A stretch of 64,000 bases of DNA, from the NCBI RefSeq assembly GCF_019050325.1, contig NZ_VOMB01000006.1, forward strand, positions 70,470-134,469, given 5' to 3'. Both the position numbers and the translations under genes were made by a program. Shown piece after piece: positions 8,127 to 17,125 of this stretch. Origin of the DNA: [Mycobacterium] fortunisiensis (lineage in GTDB: Bacteria; Actinomycetota; Actinomycetes; Mycobacteriales; Mycobacteriaceae). The notes beneath the pieces were generated by a model. It was not told where the DNA came from. It saw only the letters and a list, made by a program, of their open reading frames with translations, and searched no databases. The first letter of the stretch is position 1, and every line of letters starts with the position of its first letter.

Positions 8127-9821
8127 ATGATCGACCGGCTGACCCGTATGCAATTGATGATCTTCGGGGTCGTCACCGTCCTGACCGTGGGTGCGATCTC
8201 GCTGTTCTATCTGCACCTGCCGGCTGCGGTGGGCATCGGCACCTATCACGTCAAGGCCAACTTCCTGGCCGGCGGCGGTATCTACGAGAACGCCAACGTC
8301 ACCTACCGTGGCGTGACGGTGGGCCGCGTGGAGTCCGTGGGCCTGGCGCCCGACGGCGTGGTGGCCCGGATGCAGCTGAACAGCTCCACGTCCATCCCGC
8401 AGAACGTCACCGCCACCGTCAAGAGTGTCTCGGCGGTCGGTGAGCAGTACATCGACCTCGTCCCGCCAGAATCGCCGTCGACGGACAAGCTGCGCAACGG
8501 TGCCACGATCGACCAGGCCAACACCCGCGTCGGTCAGGACATCGCCGGCCTGCTGCACGAGGCCGACACACTGGTCGACAGCATCGGCAACAGCCGCTTG
8601 CAGGACCTGCTGCGCGAGACATTCAAGGCGTTCAACGGATCCGGCCCCGAACTCGCGCGCCTGCTCGAATCCTCGAGGCTGTTGATCGACGAGGCCAACG
8701 CCAGTGCCGGGCAGACCACTCAGCTGATCGACCAGGCCGGGCCGTTCCTGGAAGCGCAGATGCGCAGCGGGGACAACATCCGCGCCCTGGCCGACGGGCT
8801 GGCCCGGTTCACCGGTGAGGTGAACAAGGCGGACCCGCAGCTGCGCACCACGCTGAAGACGGTGCCCGGTGCCACCGAGGCGGCCAACACCGCGTTCTCC
8901 GGTATCCGCCCGACGTTCCCGGTGCTGGCCGCCAACCTGGCCAACTTCGGCCGCATCGGCGTGATCTACCGCAAATCGCTGGAGCAGGCACTGGTGATCT
9001 TCCCGGCCCTGATGGCGGCACTGAACACGGTGGCCGGCGGTGTCCCCACCGACGAGGGCGGCAAGCTCGACTTCAAGATCGACCTTGGTGATCCGCCGCC
9101 GTGCCTGACCGGTTTCGTCCCGTCGACCCAGATCCGGTCACCGGCCGACACCACCCTGCGTGAACTGCCCGGGGACCTGTACTGCAAGACCGCGCAGAAC
9201 GACCCCGCGGTGGTCCGCGGCGCCCGCAACTACCCGTGCCAGGAATTCCCCGGTAAGCGCGCGCCCACGGTCCAGCTGTGCCGCGATCCCAAGGGGTACG
9301 TCCCGCTGGGCAGCAATCCCTGGCGCGGCCCGCCGGTGCCGTACGGAACGCCCATCGAGGACGGGCGCAACATCCTGCCGCCCAACAAGTTCCCGAACAT
9401 CCCACCGCAGGTCGATCCGGATCCGGGACCGCCGGTGGTGCAGCTGCCGCCGGGGGTCGAACCCGGGCCGGGGCCGGCGCCGCACGCGCCGTTCCCGCTG
9501 CCGGTGCCGCCGAACAAGCCGGGGCCGCCTCCGCCGCCGTGGCCTTACTTCGCGCCGCCGGACCAGATCGTTCCGCCGTACGGCCGGACGCCTCCGGGCG
9601 CACCCGAAGCGGCACCGGCACCACAAGCTCCGGCTCCGGATGCGCCGTTGCCGGCCGAGGCACCACCTCTGGCCAGCGCACCCGAGGTGGGCACCTACGA
9701 TCAGCACAGTGGGGTTTTCACTGACGCCGACGGAGGCACCGCTGTGTACGCAGCCGGCGCCGACGATCTGGCACCCGCGGAAACCTGGGTAGACCTGATG
9801 CTGGATCCAAGGCAGGCTTGA
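8127..9821 (+). CDS. mce4F: Mce4F, terminal MCE protein of the operon
   Basis: MCE-family protein of 564 residues, the expected length. N-terminal anchor (about residues 10-30), MlaD domain (about 38-118; VTYRGVTVGRVESVGL), helical region to about 300, then a Cys-rich stretch (PPCLTGFVPSTQI, PCQEFPGKRAPTVQLC) and a long proline-rich tail that probably crosses the cell wall. The gene begins on the base after the mce4E stop and its TGA overlaps the following ATG. No frameshift or truncation is visible. Confidence 0.94.
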   Translation: MIDRLTRMQLMIFGVVTVLTVGAISLFYLHLPAAVGIGTYHVKANFLAGGGIYENANVTYRGVTVGRVESVGLAPDGVVARMQLNSSTSIPQNVTATVKSVSAVGEQYIDLVPPESPSTDKLRNGATIDQANTRVGQDIAGLLHEADTLVDSIGNSRLQDLLRETFKAFNGSGPELARLLESSRLLIDEANASAGQTTQLIDQAGPFLEAQMRSGDNIRALADGLARFTGEVNKADPQLRTTLKTVPGATEAANTAFSGIRPTFPVLAANLANFGRIGVIYRKSLEQALVIFPALMAALNTVAGGVPTDEGGKLDFKIDLGDPPPCLTGFVPSTQIRSPADTTLRELPGDLYCKTAQNDPAVVRGARNYPCQEFPGKRAPTVQLCRDPKGYVPLGSNPWRGPPVPYGTPIEDGRNILPPNKFPNIPPQVDPDPGPPVVQLPPGVEPGPGPAPHAPFPLPVPPNKPGPPPPPWPYFAPPDQIVPPYGRTPPGAPEAAPAPQAPAPDAPLPAEAPPLASAPEVGTYDQHSGVFTDADGGTAVYAAGADDLAPAETWVDLMLDPRQA

Positions 9822-10516
9822 TGACCGAAGAAGCGGCCTCGAAATCGAGGCCCGCGCGTAGGCGCGCGTCCAGGGCGGCCGGCCCGACCGGGGCCGCACC
9901 CGCCGTAGAGGTGACCACCGCCCCGGTGGCCGCCGATTCTGCGACCGCGGCCAGGACGGCCAAGGGGACGGCCACCGTCAAGGCGCCGCCACGGCGCCGG
10001 GCCCACCTCGGCCTGGTGGCGCTGGTGGCGGCGGTGGTGCTGGGCCTGGCGACCGCCACGCTGGGCGTGCTGGCCTATGTGATGAACGATCAGCAACGTG
10101 CGGTGGAAGACACGCAGGCCCGCAAGGAGCGTTTCGTCGACACCGGCAAGCAGACCGTCGTCAACATGTTCAGCTACACGCAGGACACGATCGACGAGAG
10201 CGTCACCCGGTTCATCGACGGCACCAGCGGGCCCCTGCGCGACATGATGAGTCAGGGCAACAACGCCGACAACCTCAAGGCGTTGTTCCGCGACACCCAG
10301 GCCAGCTCGGAGGCCGTGGTCAACGGCGCGGCCCTGGAGGACGTGGACGAGATCGCCCGCAACGCGTCCGTGCTGGTGGCGGTCCGCGTCACCGTCACCG
10401 ACCTGGACGGTGTCAACGCCCCGACCCGGCCGTACCGGCTGCGGGTGATCGTGCACGAGGACGACAACGGGCACATGACCGGCTACGACCTCAAGTACCC
10501 CGACGGTGGAAACTGA
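9821..10516 (+). CDS. mam4A: Mce-associated membrane protein (Rv3493c-like, Mam4A)
   Basis: 231-residue protein with a basic, Ala-rich cytoplasmic N-terminus (about residues 1-60), one transmembrane helix (about 63-87), and an extracytoplasmic domain with the small cystatin-like fold typical of Mas/Mam proteins (motifs FVDTGKQTVVNMFSY, ASVLVAVRV). Such proteins accompany mce operons and stabilise the transporter. ATG 9821 overlaps the mce4F stop (TGATG); an alternative TTG lies one codon upstream. Its own stop overlaps the next start by one base. Confidence 0.85.
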   Translation: MTEEAASKSRPARRRASRAAGPTGAAPAVEVTTAPVAADSATAARTAKGTATVKAPPRRRAHLGLVALVAAVVLGLATATLGVLAYVMNDQQRAVEDTQARKERFVDTGKQTVVNMFSYTQDTIDESVTRFIDGTSGPLRDMMSQGNNADNLKALFRDTQASSEAVVNGAALEDVDEIARNASVLVAVRVTVTDLDGVNAPTRPYRLRVIVHEDDNGHMTGYDLKYPDGGN

Positions 10517-11001
10517 TGCGCGCGAAACTCACCACCCTGCTGATCGGCCTGTTGGCCGTGGCCTTTGTCGCGTTGGCCGCGGTCGGCGGATCGCTGTACT
10601 GGAACCACGTGCTCCAGCGCGGCCAGCAGATCGCCAGGGACACCCTGCCGGGCCTGGCCGCCCAGCAGATCCCCAAGGTGTTCGGCTACGACTATCAGAC
10701 TGTCGAGCGCAGCCTGATGGAGACGTACCCGATGCTTGCCCCGGATTTCCGGCACCAGTTCGAACAGGACGCCACCGCCAAGGTGATTCCCGAGGCCCGC
10801 AAGCGTCAACTCGTGGTGCAGATCAACGTCGTCGGTGTCGGCGTGATGTCCGTCGAGCGGGAGTCCGGATCGGTGCTGGTCTACATGAACCGCACGGTCA
10901 CCGGAAAATCCCGGGAACCGCTGTATGACGGCAGCCGGCTGCGCGTCGACTACCGCAAGTTCGGCAACGACTGGCTGATCAGCGCGATCAAGCCGATTTA
11001 G
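10516..11001 (+). CDS. mam4B: Mce-associated protein (Rv3492c-like, Mam4B)
   Basis: 161-residue protein with one N-terminal transmembrane helix (about residues 7-29) and a compact extracytoplasmic domain homologous in layout to the preceding Mam4A (FGYDYQTVERSLMETYP, VLVYMNRTV, DWLISAIKPI at the end). Last gene of the mce4 operon, coupled by a one-base overlap. It ends 13 bases before the convergent otsA stop, with a small hairpin spanning the two stops. Confidence 0.85.
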   Translation: MRAKLTTLLIGLLAVAFVALAAVGGSLYWNHVLQRGQQIARDTLPGLAAQQIPKVFGYDYQTVERSLMETYPMLAPDFRHQFEQDATAKVIPEARKRQLVVQINVVGVGVMSVERESGSVLVYMNRTVTGKSREPLYDGSRLRVDYRKFGNDWLISAIKPI

Positions 11002-11021
11002 CCTGGGCCAACGCTCAGGCT
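11000..11021. terminator. Short hairpin between convergent mce4 operon and otsA
   Basis: AGCCTG (11000-11005) pairs with CAGGCT (11016-11021) across a ten-base loop, overlapping both stop codons. The stem is only six base pairs and lacks a U-tract, so it is a weak candidate for a bidirectional terminator. Confidence 0.35.
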
Positions 11022-12466
11022 GAATGCGCGCTTGCCAGCGCGGCCAGGAAGGCGCGCGCCCAGCGGTCCACGTCGTGCGCCAGCACCTGGCGGCGCAGCG
11101 CACGCATCCGCCGCCGGCCCTCTTCCGGGGTCTGGTTCAGCGCCGCTTCGATGGCATCTTTGACGCCTTCGAGATGGTGCGGGTTGGTCAGGTAGGCCTG
11201 GCGCAGCTCGGCGGCCGCACCGGTGAACTCCGACAGCACCAGGGCGCCGCCGAGGTCGCTGCGGCAGGCCACGTACTCCTTGGCCACCAGGTTCATCCCG
11301 TCCCGCAGCGGGGTGACCAGCATGACGTCGGCCGCGACGAAGAACGCGATCAGCTCGTCCCGCGGTACCGGGCGGTGCAGGTAGTGCACCACCGGGTGGC
11401 CGACCTCGCCGTACTCCCCGTTGATGTGCCCGACCTGGCGTTCGATGTCCTCGCGCATCGCCTTGTAGCTCTCGACGCGTTCCCGGCTGGGGGTGGCCAG
11501 CTGGACCAGGACGGTGTCGTCGCGTTTGACCCGGTGTTCCTGCAGTAACTCGGAGAATGCGTGCAGCCGGACGTCGATGCCCTTGGTGTAGTCGAGCCGG
11601 TCGACACCCAGCAGGATCTTGCGCGGGTTGCCGAGTTCGGAGCGGATCTGCCGGGCCCGTTGCCGGATGCTGCGGTTGCGGGCCTTGGCGTCCAGATCGG
11701 CCGAGTCGATCGAGATGGGGAAGGCGCCGACCGTGACGGTGCGGAACCCGTAGGAGATCTCGCCGAAGCGGGACCGGACCCCGATGGAGGCGCGCGTGGT
11801 GTTGGCGCCGACCAGCCGGCGGGCCAGGACCAGGAAGTTCTGGGCGCCGCCGGGGAGATGGAAGCCGACCAGGTCGGCTCCGAGCAGGCCTTCGACGATC
11901 TCGGTGCGCCATGGCATCTGCATGAACAGTTCGACCGGCGGGAACGGGATGTGCAGGAAAAAGCCGATGGTGACATCGGGACGCAGCATGCGCAGCATCT
12001 TGGGGACGAGCTGCAGCTGGTAATCCTGGATCCACACGGTGGCGCCGGGGGCGGCGGCCTGCGCGGTGGCTTCGGCGAACCGGCGGTTCACCTCGACGTA
12101 GCTGTCCCACCACTCGCGGTGGTACTCGGGCTTGACGATGAGGTCGTGGTAGAGCGGCCACAACGTGGCGTTGGAGAACCCCTCGTAGTAGTTCGCGACG
12201 TCCTGCGCGGACAACGGCACCGGGTAGAGCTGCAACCCTTCCTCGACGAGGGGACCCTCGTCGGCGTCGGGAATGCCGGCCCAGCCGATCCACGCCCCGC
12301 GGCGCTTGCGCAGCAGTGGCTCAAGTGCCGTGACCAGGCCACCGGGGCTGCGTTTCCAGGTTGTGCTGCCGTCCGGCAACCGCTCCATGTCGATCGGCAG
12401 CCGGTTGGCCACCACGACGAAGTCGGAGTTACCGGAGGCGACCCCGGGGCCGCCTTCCGGTCTCAT
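11015..12466 (-). CDS. otsA: Trehalose-6-phosphate synthase OtsA
   Basis: GT20 glycosyltransferase, 483 residues, making trehalose-6-phosphate from a nucleotide glucose donor (ADP- or UDP-glucose in mycobacteria) and glucose-6-phosphate. Diagnostic motifs are present: [11 protein letters not shown] near the N-terminus, [43 protein letters not shown] and [11 protein letters not shown], plus the C-terminal LVAKEYVA region that binds the donor. The start lies directly behind the stop of the 54-residue gene (adjacent codons), so the two are probably co-transcribed. Trehalose is the precursor for mycolate transfer and an osmoprotectant. Neighbour of mce4 in M. tuberculosis as well (Rv3490). Confidence 0.96.
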   Translation of the reverse strand: MRPEGGPGVASGNSDFVVVANRLPIDMERLPDGSTTWKRSPGGLVTALEPLLRKRRGAWIGWAGIPDADEGPLVEEGLQLYPVPLSAQDVANYYEGFSNATLWPLYHDLIVKPEYHREWWDSYVEVNRRFAEATAQAAAPGATVWIQDYQLQLVPKMLRMLRPDVTIGFFLHIPFPPVELFMQMPWRTEIVEGLLGADLVGFHLPGGAQNFLVLARRLVGANTTRASIGVRSRFGEISYGFRTVTVGAFPISIDSADLDAKARNRSIRQRARQIRSELGNPRKILLGVDRLDYTKGIDVRLHAFSELLQEHRVKRDDTVLVQLATPSRERVESYKAMREDIERQVGHINGEYGEVGHPVVHYLHRPVPRDELIAFFVAADVMLVTPLRDGMNLVAKEYVACRSDLGGALVLSEFTGAAAELRQAYLTNPHHLEGVKDAIEAALNQTPEEGRRRMRALRRQVLAHDVDRWARAFLAALASAHSA

Positions 12467-12631
12467 TTACGCCTCGTTTTTCGAGGGCCCAATGCCGAGC
12501 ATGGACAGGAACATCCGGCACTCGTCAGCGTCGGTGGCGTACGTTGCGACAACGCGGCGGGCCTGGCTGGCGGTGCTGTCGGCGAGCGGCTCGACGTCGT
12601 CGATGTCGGCGTGATCAGTTTTCGCGGGCAT
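12467..12631 (-). CDS. Small conserved protein of 54 residues (Rv3489-like)
   Basis: Short acidic protein beginning MPAKTDHADIDD, with a C-terminal helix-like part ATYATDADECRMFLSMLGIG. No domain is known to me, but the position directly upstream of otsA is shared with M. tuberculosis Rv3489, supporting a real gene. Its stop codon abuts the otsA ATG. The ATG at 12631 was chosen over an in-frame upstream start because the extension has an untypical Arg-rich composition; no strong ribosome binding site is visible. Confidence 0.75.
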   Translation of the reverse strand: MPAKTDHADIDDVEPLADSTASQARRVVATYATDADECRMFLSMLGIGPSKNEA

Positions 12632-12677
12632 GAGGACAACTGTAAGCGACCGGGTCGAGCCCGGTCGCCGCATGCTG

Positions 12678-13067
12678 TCAACCGATGTGGCCGGTCACGG
12701 TCGGGCTGCTGCCGACGCTCGAACGCGGAACCGCTTGCGGTCCCTCGGACTGAGCCTCCTCGGCCAGGCCGATGCACTCGCCCGAGTTGGCGCCGGTGCA
12801 GGGGATGGCTCCGCCGCCGCCGGGCAGGTTCACCGCCGGCAGGTTGGGGTTGCCCGGGATGCTGCTGAACGGGGCGGGGGAGTTGGGCACGGTGTGCGGA
12901 ACGCAGGTGCCGGTGTAGAGGTCTTCTTCTTCGCCCGAGGGGCAGGCGATCGCCGGGCTGGACGACGTGGGTACGGCGAGCAGGGTGATCGCCGGTGCGG
13001 CGGCCGCTGCGACCGTGAATCCGCAAGCCAGGATCAGTCGTCGCATGGAGGTCGGGAAGGTCGCCAT
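12678..13067 (-). CDS. Small secreted protein, first of two paralogues (Ibp1-like)
   Basis: 129-residue secreted protein. After MATFPTSMRRL comes a hydrophobic signal peptide (to about residue 40), then a mature part with four cysteines (ACPSGEEEDLYTGTC, IPCTGANSGECIG) and a C-terminus SSPTVTGHIG. The same cysteine pattern and ending occur in the next gene upstream, so they are tandem duplicates. Similar mycobacterial proteins are, to my memory, annotated as intersectin-EH binding protein Ibp1; the function is not established. ATG 13067 is preceded by AGAGAAAG; a GTG at 13073 is the alternative. Confidence 0.8.
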   Translation of the reverse strand: MATFPTSMRRLILACGFTVAAAAAPAITLLAVPTSSSPAIACPSGEEEDLYTGTCVPHTVPNSPAPFSSIPGNPNLPAVNLPGGGGAIPCTGANSGECIGLAEEAQSEGPQAVPRSSVGSSPTVTGHIG

Positions 13068-13267
13068 CGTCACGCTTTCTCTAGTTATTCGGTTGTTCCG
13101 TCGGCTGCGAGTCTAAGGACCCTGAGAGGGTTCTGCATCAGTTCTTCGAGGTAGCTGAGAGTGACGCGTGACGGCGGGAGAAAGCGGGCACCACGAATCG
13201 TGGGCTGTCGATGGGGAAAGGTTGTCCGACTCGGCGCCGGATGTGTGAGTTCGCGGGCGCGGTCTGG

Positions 13268-13636
13268 TCAGCCGATGTGGCCGGTGACCGTCGGGCTGCT
13301 GCCCACGGTTGACTGCGGTACCGGCTGAGGGCCCTGGGCCTGTTGTTCTTCGGCCAGACCTATGCATTCGCCGGAATTGGCGCCCGTGCACGGGATGCCG
13401 TCGATCTTCGGCAGCTGGTTGGGTGCGGAGCTGAATTCCGGGGAGTTGGGCACCAGATCCGGGACGCAGGTACCGGTGTAGGTGTCTTCGGATTCACCGT
13501 TGGGGCAGGCGGCCAGCGGCGTCGCGGGTGCGGACGGGGCCAGGCCGGCAGTGCCGGTTGCGACGGCCAGGCTGACGCCGGCAGCGCAGACGAGGCGACG
13601 CGCGACGTGCGGTGAGTTGGTCCCTGAAATCACCAT
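13268..13636 (-). CDS. Small secreted protein, second paralogue (Ibp1-like)
   Basis: 122-residue secreted protein with a signal peptide (RRLVCAAGVSLAVATG; cleavage near ATPLAA), then ACPNGESEDTYTGTCVPDLV, GIPCTGANSGECIGLAEE and the ending SSPTVTGHIG. It is a clear paralogue of the 12678-13067 gene and lacks that protein's Gly-rich insert. The ATG at 13636 was chosen because the hydrophobic leader begins just behind it and a GAAGGGA ribosome binding site lies upstream; the frame stays open further upstream but with non-coding-like composition. Role unknown. Confidence 0.78.
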   Translation of the reverse strand: MVISGTNSPHVARRLVCAAGVSLAVATGTAGLAPSAPATPLAACPNGESEDTYTGTCVPDLVPNSPEFSSAPNQLPKIDGIPCTGANSGECIGLAEEQQAQGPQPVPQSTVGSSPTVTGHIG

Positions 13637-13904
13637 TGCCGGTACCGTCCCTTCGCCTGCTCGAATGTTTGCTGCATGATCGGTAACACACCCCGGGGGT
13701 GGGGCATTTCCGGCGTCGTTATCCAACTCGGATAGCACTCTCCACAAGGTTAAACCGCGCGATGAACGGCCTGACTCCGGGTGTCGCGACGGCACTGCTG
13801 TGAAGCTGCTGGACGGTAGCTGTGGTCCCGGTGTGAGGCGCGTTACGCGATACACGTAATGTGCAGTTCGTAACTTACTTACCCTGCCTAAGAGGTGGTC
13901 AGAC

Positions 13905-14813
13905 ATGGTCGGTTCCGATGACGCAGCCCGTCAGGTCGAATACGAGACACTCGATGAAGGACGCATCGCCCGGATCTGGCTGAACCGTCCGAACGCGCAG
14001 AACGCTCAGTCGCGGACGCTGCTGGTGCAGCTCGACGAGGCGTTCGGCCGGGCCGAGGCCGATGACGCGGTCCGAGTGGTGATCCTGGCGGCCCGCGGCA
14101 AGAACTTCTCCGCCGGCCATGACCTCGGTTCGGAGGAGGCGCTGGCCGAACGTGAGCCGGGCCCGGGCCAGCACCCGACATTCCGTGGCTACGGCGCCAC
14201 GGCTGCCGGGGTGGCCGAACGAACCTACTTGCAGGAGTGGCACTTCTACTTCGAGAACACCCGACGCTGGCGAGATCTGCGCAAGATCACCATCGCCCAG
14301 GTCCAGGGCAACGCGATCTCCGCGGCGCTGATGCTGATCTGGGCCTGCGACCTGATCGTGGCCGCCGACGACGCCAAGTTCAGCGATGTCGTCGGCGTCC
14401 GGATGGGAATGCCGGGTGTCGAGTACTACGCCCACCCATGGGAATTCGGTGCCCGCAAGGCCAAAGAGCTACTGCTGACCGGTGATTCGATCGACGCCGA
14501 CGAGGCGTACCGGTTGGGCATGGTGTCCAAGGTCTTCGCGCGCGACGAACTCGAAGACAAGACACTGGACTTCGCCCGGCGCATCGCCGACCGTCCGACC
14601 ATGGCCGCCCTGCTGGTCAAGGATTCGGTCAACGCGGCCAGCGACGCGATGGGCTTCACCGAGGCGCTGCGGCATGCCTTCCACATCCACGAACTCGGGC
14701 ACGCACACTGGGCATCGGCCAACGAGAACCGCTGGCCGGTCGGCATGCCGCCGGATGTGCCGGACTGGCGCACCCTCGGCGCCCCGAAGCCGGCCCGGCG
14801 CGACGTACCGTAA
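13905..14813 (+). CDS. Enoyl-CoA hydratase/isomerase family protein
   Basis: Crotonase-fold protein of 302 residues, longer than the typical 260. Evidence: RIWLNRPNAQNAQS substrate-binding loop, oxyanion-hole segment FSAGHDLGSEEA (about residues 66-77), and VQGNAISAALMLIWACDLIVAADDAKFSD where a Gly-rich crotonase loop is expected. An insert after the first oxyanion segment (about 78-105) is typical of the long subfamily. ATG 13905 has AGAGGTGG at 13891-13898 upstream. It is followed by an SDR 12 bases later, suggesting a two-gene operon in acyl-CoA catabolism, facing the Mo-hydroxylase operon. Substrate unknown. Confidence 0.88.
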   Translation: MVGSDDAARQVEYETLDEGRIARIWLNRPNAQNAQSRTLLVQLDEAFGRAEADDAVRVVILAARGKNFSAGHDLGSEEALAEREPGPGQHPTFRGYGATAAGVAERTYLQEWHFYFENTRRWRDLRKITIAQVQGNAISAALMLIWACDLIVAADDAKFSDVVGVRMGMPGVEYYAHPWEFGARKAKELLLTGDSIDADEAYRLGMVSKVFARDELEDKTLDFARRIADRPTMAALLVKDSVNAASDAMGFTEALRHAFHIHELGHAHWASANENRWPVGMPPDVPDWRTLGAPKPARRDVP

Positions 14814-14825
14814 GGGAGCAGGTCG

Positions 14826-15668
14826 ATGGAACTGTCGTTGACGGACCGCACCTACCTGGTCACCGGTGGCGGAAGCGGGATCGGCAAAGGTGCCGCGGCG
14901 GCCATCGTCGCCGCCGGTGGCAATGCCCTGCTGGTCGGCCGCAACGCCGACAAGCTCAGCGCCGCCGTCGAAGAATTGAACGCCGGACTCGGCCCCGATG
15001 CGGATTCGGTGCGTTACCACCCCGCCGATGTGACCGACGAGGACGAGGTGCGCGCCGCGGTGGATGCGGCCACGGCCTGGCACGGCCGGCTGCACGGTGT
15101 GGTGCACAGCGCCGGTGGCTCGCTGACCATCGGCCCGATCACCCAGATCGACTCCGAACTGTGGCGCCAGACCGTCGATCTGAACGTCAACGCCACGATG
15201 TATCTGATCAAGCACGCGGGCCGCGAGATGGTCCGCGGCGGTGGCGGCTCGTTCGTCGGCATCTCCTCGATCGCGTCGAGCAACACCCATCGGTGGTTCG
15301 GCGCCTACGGCGTGAGCAAAGCCGCGTTCGACCATCTGCTCAAACTGGCCGCCGACGAACTCGGGCCGTCCTCGGTGCGGTTCAACAGCATTCGCCCCGG
15401 CCTGACCCGCACCGAGATGGTCGGACCGATCTTCGAGCTCCCGGCCGCCCGCGAGGACTACGAGGCCTGCACGCCGATGCCGCGGTTCGGTGAGGTCTCC
15501 GACATCGCCAACCTGGCGGTCTTCCTGCTCAGCGACGCCTCCGGCTGGATCACCGGACAGGCCATCGGTGTCGACGGCGGGCATGCGCTGCGCCGCGGCC
15601 CCGACATCTCGGGAATGCTGGAACCGCTCTACGGTGCCGACGGTCTGCGTGGCGTGGTCGCCGAGTAG
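14826..15668 (+). CDS. Short-chain dehydrogenase/reductase
   Basis: Classical SDR of 280 residues. The nucleotide-binding motif TGGGSGIG lies at residues 14-21, the structural HSAGG motif near residue 98, and the catalytic Ser and YGVSK (Tyr/Lys) at about 147 and 160-164. The C-terminus WITGQAIGVDGGHALRRG is typical of classical SDRs. AGGGAGCAGGTCG precedes the ATG. Probably co-transcribed with the upstream enoyl-CoA hydratase and acting on a hydroxyacyl-CoA or alcohol; the exact substrate cannot be read from sequence. It ends six bases from the convergent beta-hydroxyacid dehydrogenase gene. Confidence 0.9.
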   Translation: MELSLTDRTYLVTGGGSGIGKGAAAAIVAAGGNALLVGRNADKLSAAVEELNAGLGPDADSVRYHPADVTDEDEVRAAVDAATAWHGRLHGVVHSAGGSLTIGPITQIDSELWRQTVDLNVNATMYLIKHAGREMVRGGGGSFVGISSIASSNTHRWFGAYGVSKAAFDHLLKLAADELGPSSVRFNSIRPGLTRTEMVGPIFELPAAREDYEACTPMPRFGEVSDIANLAVFLLSDASGWITGQAIGVDGGHALRRGPDISGMLEPLYGADGLRGVVAE

Positions 15669-15673
15669 GCGAC

Positions 15674-16561
15674 TCAGGCCGGGTGTTTCGACCCGGCCTC
15701 CCACGCGCTCAGTGCCCCGACGGCCGACCAGTCGAGATCGCTGCCGCCGGTGGCCAGCAGGGTCAGGAAGCGGTCGCGCAGCAGGCTCGCGACCGGCAGC
15801 GGCACCTGCAGCTCGTCGCCGGCGCTCAGCGCGAGTTTGACGTCCTTGAGGCCCAGCGTGGCGGCGAACCCGGCCGGGCTGAATTGTTCGCGTGCCAGCA
15901 GTCCGCCGTAGGTGCGGTACACCGGGGCGTCGAACAGTGTCGAGGTCAGCAACTCCAGGTACTGCTGTTTGTCGACGCCGGCCTTGCTCACCAACGCCAT
16001 TGCCTCGCCGAGTGATTCGATCACCGAGGCGATCAGGAAGTTGCCGCTGATCTTCACGAGGTTGGCGGCCGGCGGTTCCTCCCCGAGGACGAACGTGCGC
16101 TGCCCGATCGCGTCGAAAATCGGGGTCACCGCCTCGAGGGTGCTCGGGGTTCCGGCCGCGACGACGAACAACTTGGCTGCCGCTGCGGCCTCGGGCCTGC
16201 CGAACACCGGTGCGGCGACAAAACCCTGGCCCGCCTCGGTATGTGCCTGGTTGAGACGCTCGGCCAGCGCCGTGCTCACCGTCGACGACGAGACGTGGAT
16301 GGCGCCGGTCGGCAGCGTGGCCAGGATTCCGCCCTCGCCGAACGTGACAGCCTCGACCGCAATATCGTTGGCGAGCATGGTGATGACGACGTCGCCCTGA
16401 CAAGCATCGGCCACCGAGGCCGCCGGTCGCGCCCCCTGGGCGACCAGCGCAGCCACCTTCTCGGGCGACCGGTTGTATGCGGTGACCTCATATCCGGCCT
16501 TGAGCAGGTTGGCGGCCATCGCCGCGCCCATGTTGCCCAGGCCGATGAATCCGATCCTCAT
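15674..16561 (-). CDS. NAD(P)-dependent beta-hydroxyacid dehydrogenase family protein
   Basis: 295-residue protein of the 3-hydroxyisobutyrate dehydrogenase / glyoxylate reductase family. It has the N-terminal Rossmann motif GFIGLGNMGAAMA, the AAPVFGRPEAAAA substrate loop and the catalytic Lys in KISGNFLIASVIES (about residue 171). ATG 16561 is used; a GTG one codon upstream is possible. It lies 54 bases downstream of the coxS-like gene on the same strand and is probably the last gene of that operon, perhaps acting on a product of the hydroxylase pathway (inference). Confidence 0.88.
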   Translation of the reverse strand: MRIGFIGLGNMGAAMAANLLKAGYEVTAYNRSPEKVAALVAQGARPAASVADACQGDVVITMLANDIAVEAVTFGEGGILATLPTGAIHVSSSTVSTALAERLNQAHTEAGQGFVAAPVFGRPEAAAAAKLFVVAAGTPSTLEAVTPIFDAIGQRTFVLGEEPPAANLVKISGNFLIASVIESLGEAMALVSKAGVDKQQYLELLTSTLFDAPVYRTYGGLLAREQFSPAGFAATLGLKDVKLALSAGDELQVPLPVASLLRDRFLTLLATGGSDLDWSAVGALSAWEAGSKHPA

Positions 16562-16615
16562 CACTCCACTGTGACCGATCGGATCGGGCGAGGGGAGGGA
16601 TCCGCGCGCGGAAAG

Positions 16616-17125
16616 CTACTGTTGGCCGGCCGGGTCGAGTTCGCCGGCGTTCGCCCGATCGCTCTCGCAGGCCCGGTGCACCGCGTTGACGATGCCCTGG
16701 TAGCCGGTGCAGCGGCAGAAATTGCCCGAGAGACCTTCGCGGATCTCCTCGTCGGTGGGGTTCGGATTGTCGCGCAGCAGCGCGGTGATCGAGGTGACGA
16801 ATCCCGGTGTGCAGAAACCACACTGCAGGCCGTGACATTCCTTGAGCGCCGACTGCACCGGAGACAGTTCGCCGTCCGGGCCGGCGATGCCCTCGACCGT
16901 GGTCACCTCCCGGCCGTCGGTCTGCACCGCGAACACCAGGCAGGAACGCACCGCCTGCCCGTCCAGCAGGACCGTGCAGGCCCCGCAGGCGCCGTGCTCG
17001 CAGCCGAGGTGGGTGCCGGTGAGGCCGCAGTTGTCCCGCAGGAAGTCGGCCAGCGTCACCCGCGGCTCGACGACATCGTGGTAATCGCGACCGTTGACCG
17101 AAAGCGCAACGGGCAGTTCATGCAT
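16616..17125 (-). CDS. 2Fe-2S subunit (CoxS type) of a molybdenum hydroxylase
   Basis: 169-residue iron-sulphur subunit of the xanthine dehydrogenase/CO dehydrogenase family. Plant-type ferredoxin cluster motif CEHGACGACTVLLDG (about residues 42-56) and the C-terminal alpha-helical domain with CGFCTPG and NFCRCTGYQGIV complete the eight cysteines for two 2Fe-2S clusters. It passes electrons from the Mo centre to the FAD subunit. The start MHELPVALSVNG at 17125 overlaps the end of the FAD-subunit gene by eight bases. The last 15 residues are a family-variable tail. Confidence 0.93.
   Translation of the reverse strand: MHELPVALSVNGRDYHDVVEPRVTLADFLRDNCGLTGTHLGCEHGACGACTVLLDGQAVRSCLVFAVQTDGREVTTVEGIAGPDGELSPVQSALKECHGLQCGFCTPGFVTSITALLRDNPNPTDEEIREGLSGNFCRCTGYQGIVNAVHRACESDRANAGELDPAGQQ

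Noticed and set aside
14469..16403. 644-codon minus-strand frame across the ECH/SDR genes
   Set aside because: Arg/Gly/His-rich translation without motifs, antisense to genes with clear catalytic residues; a product of high GC content.
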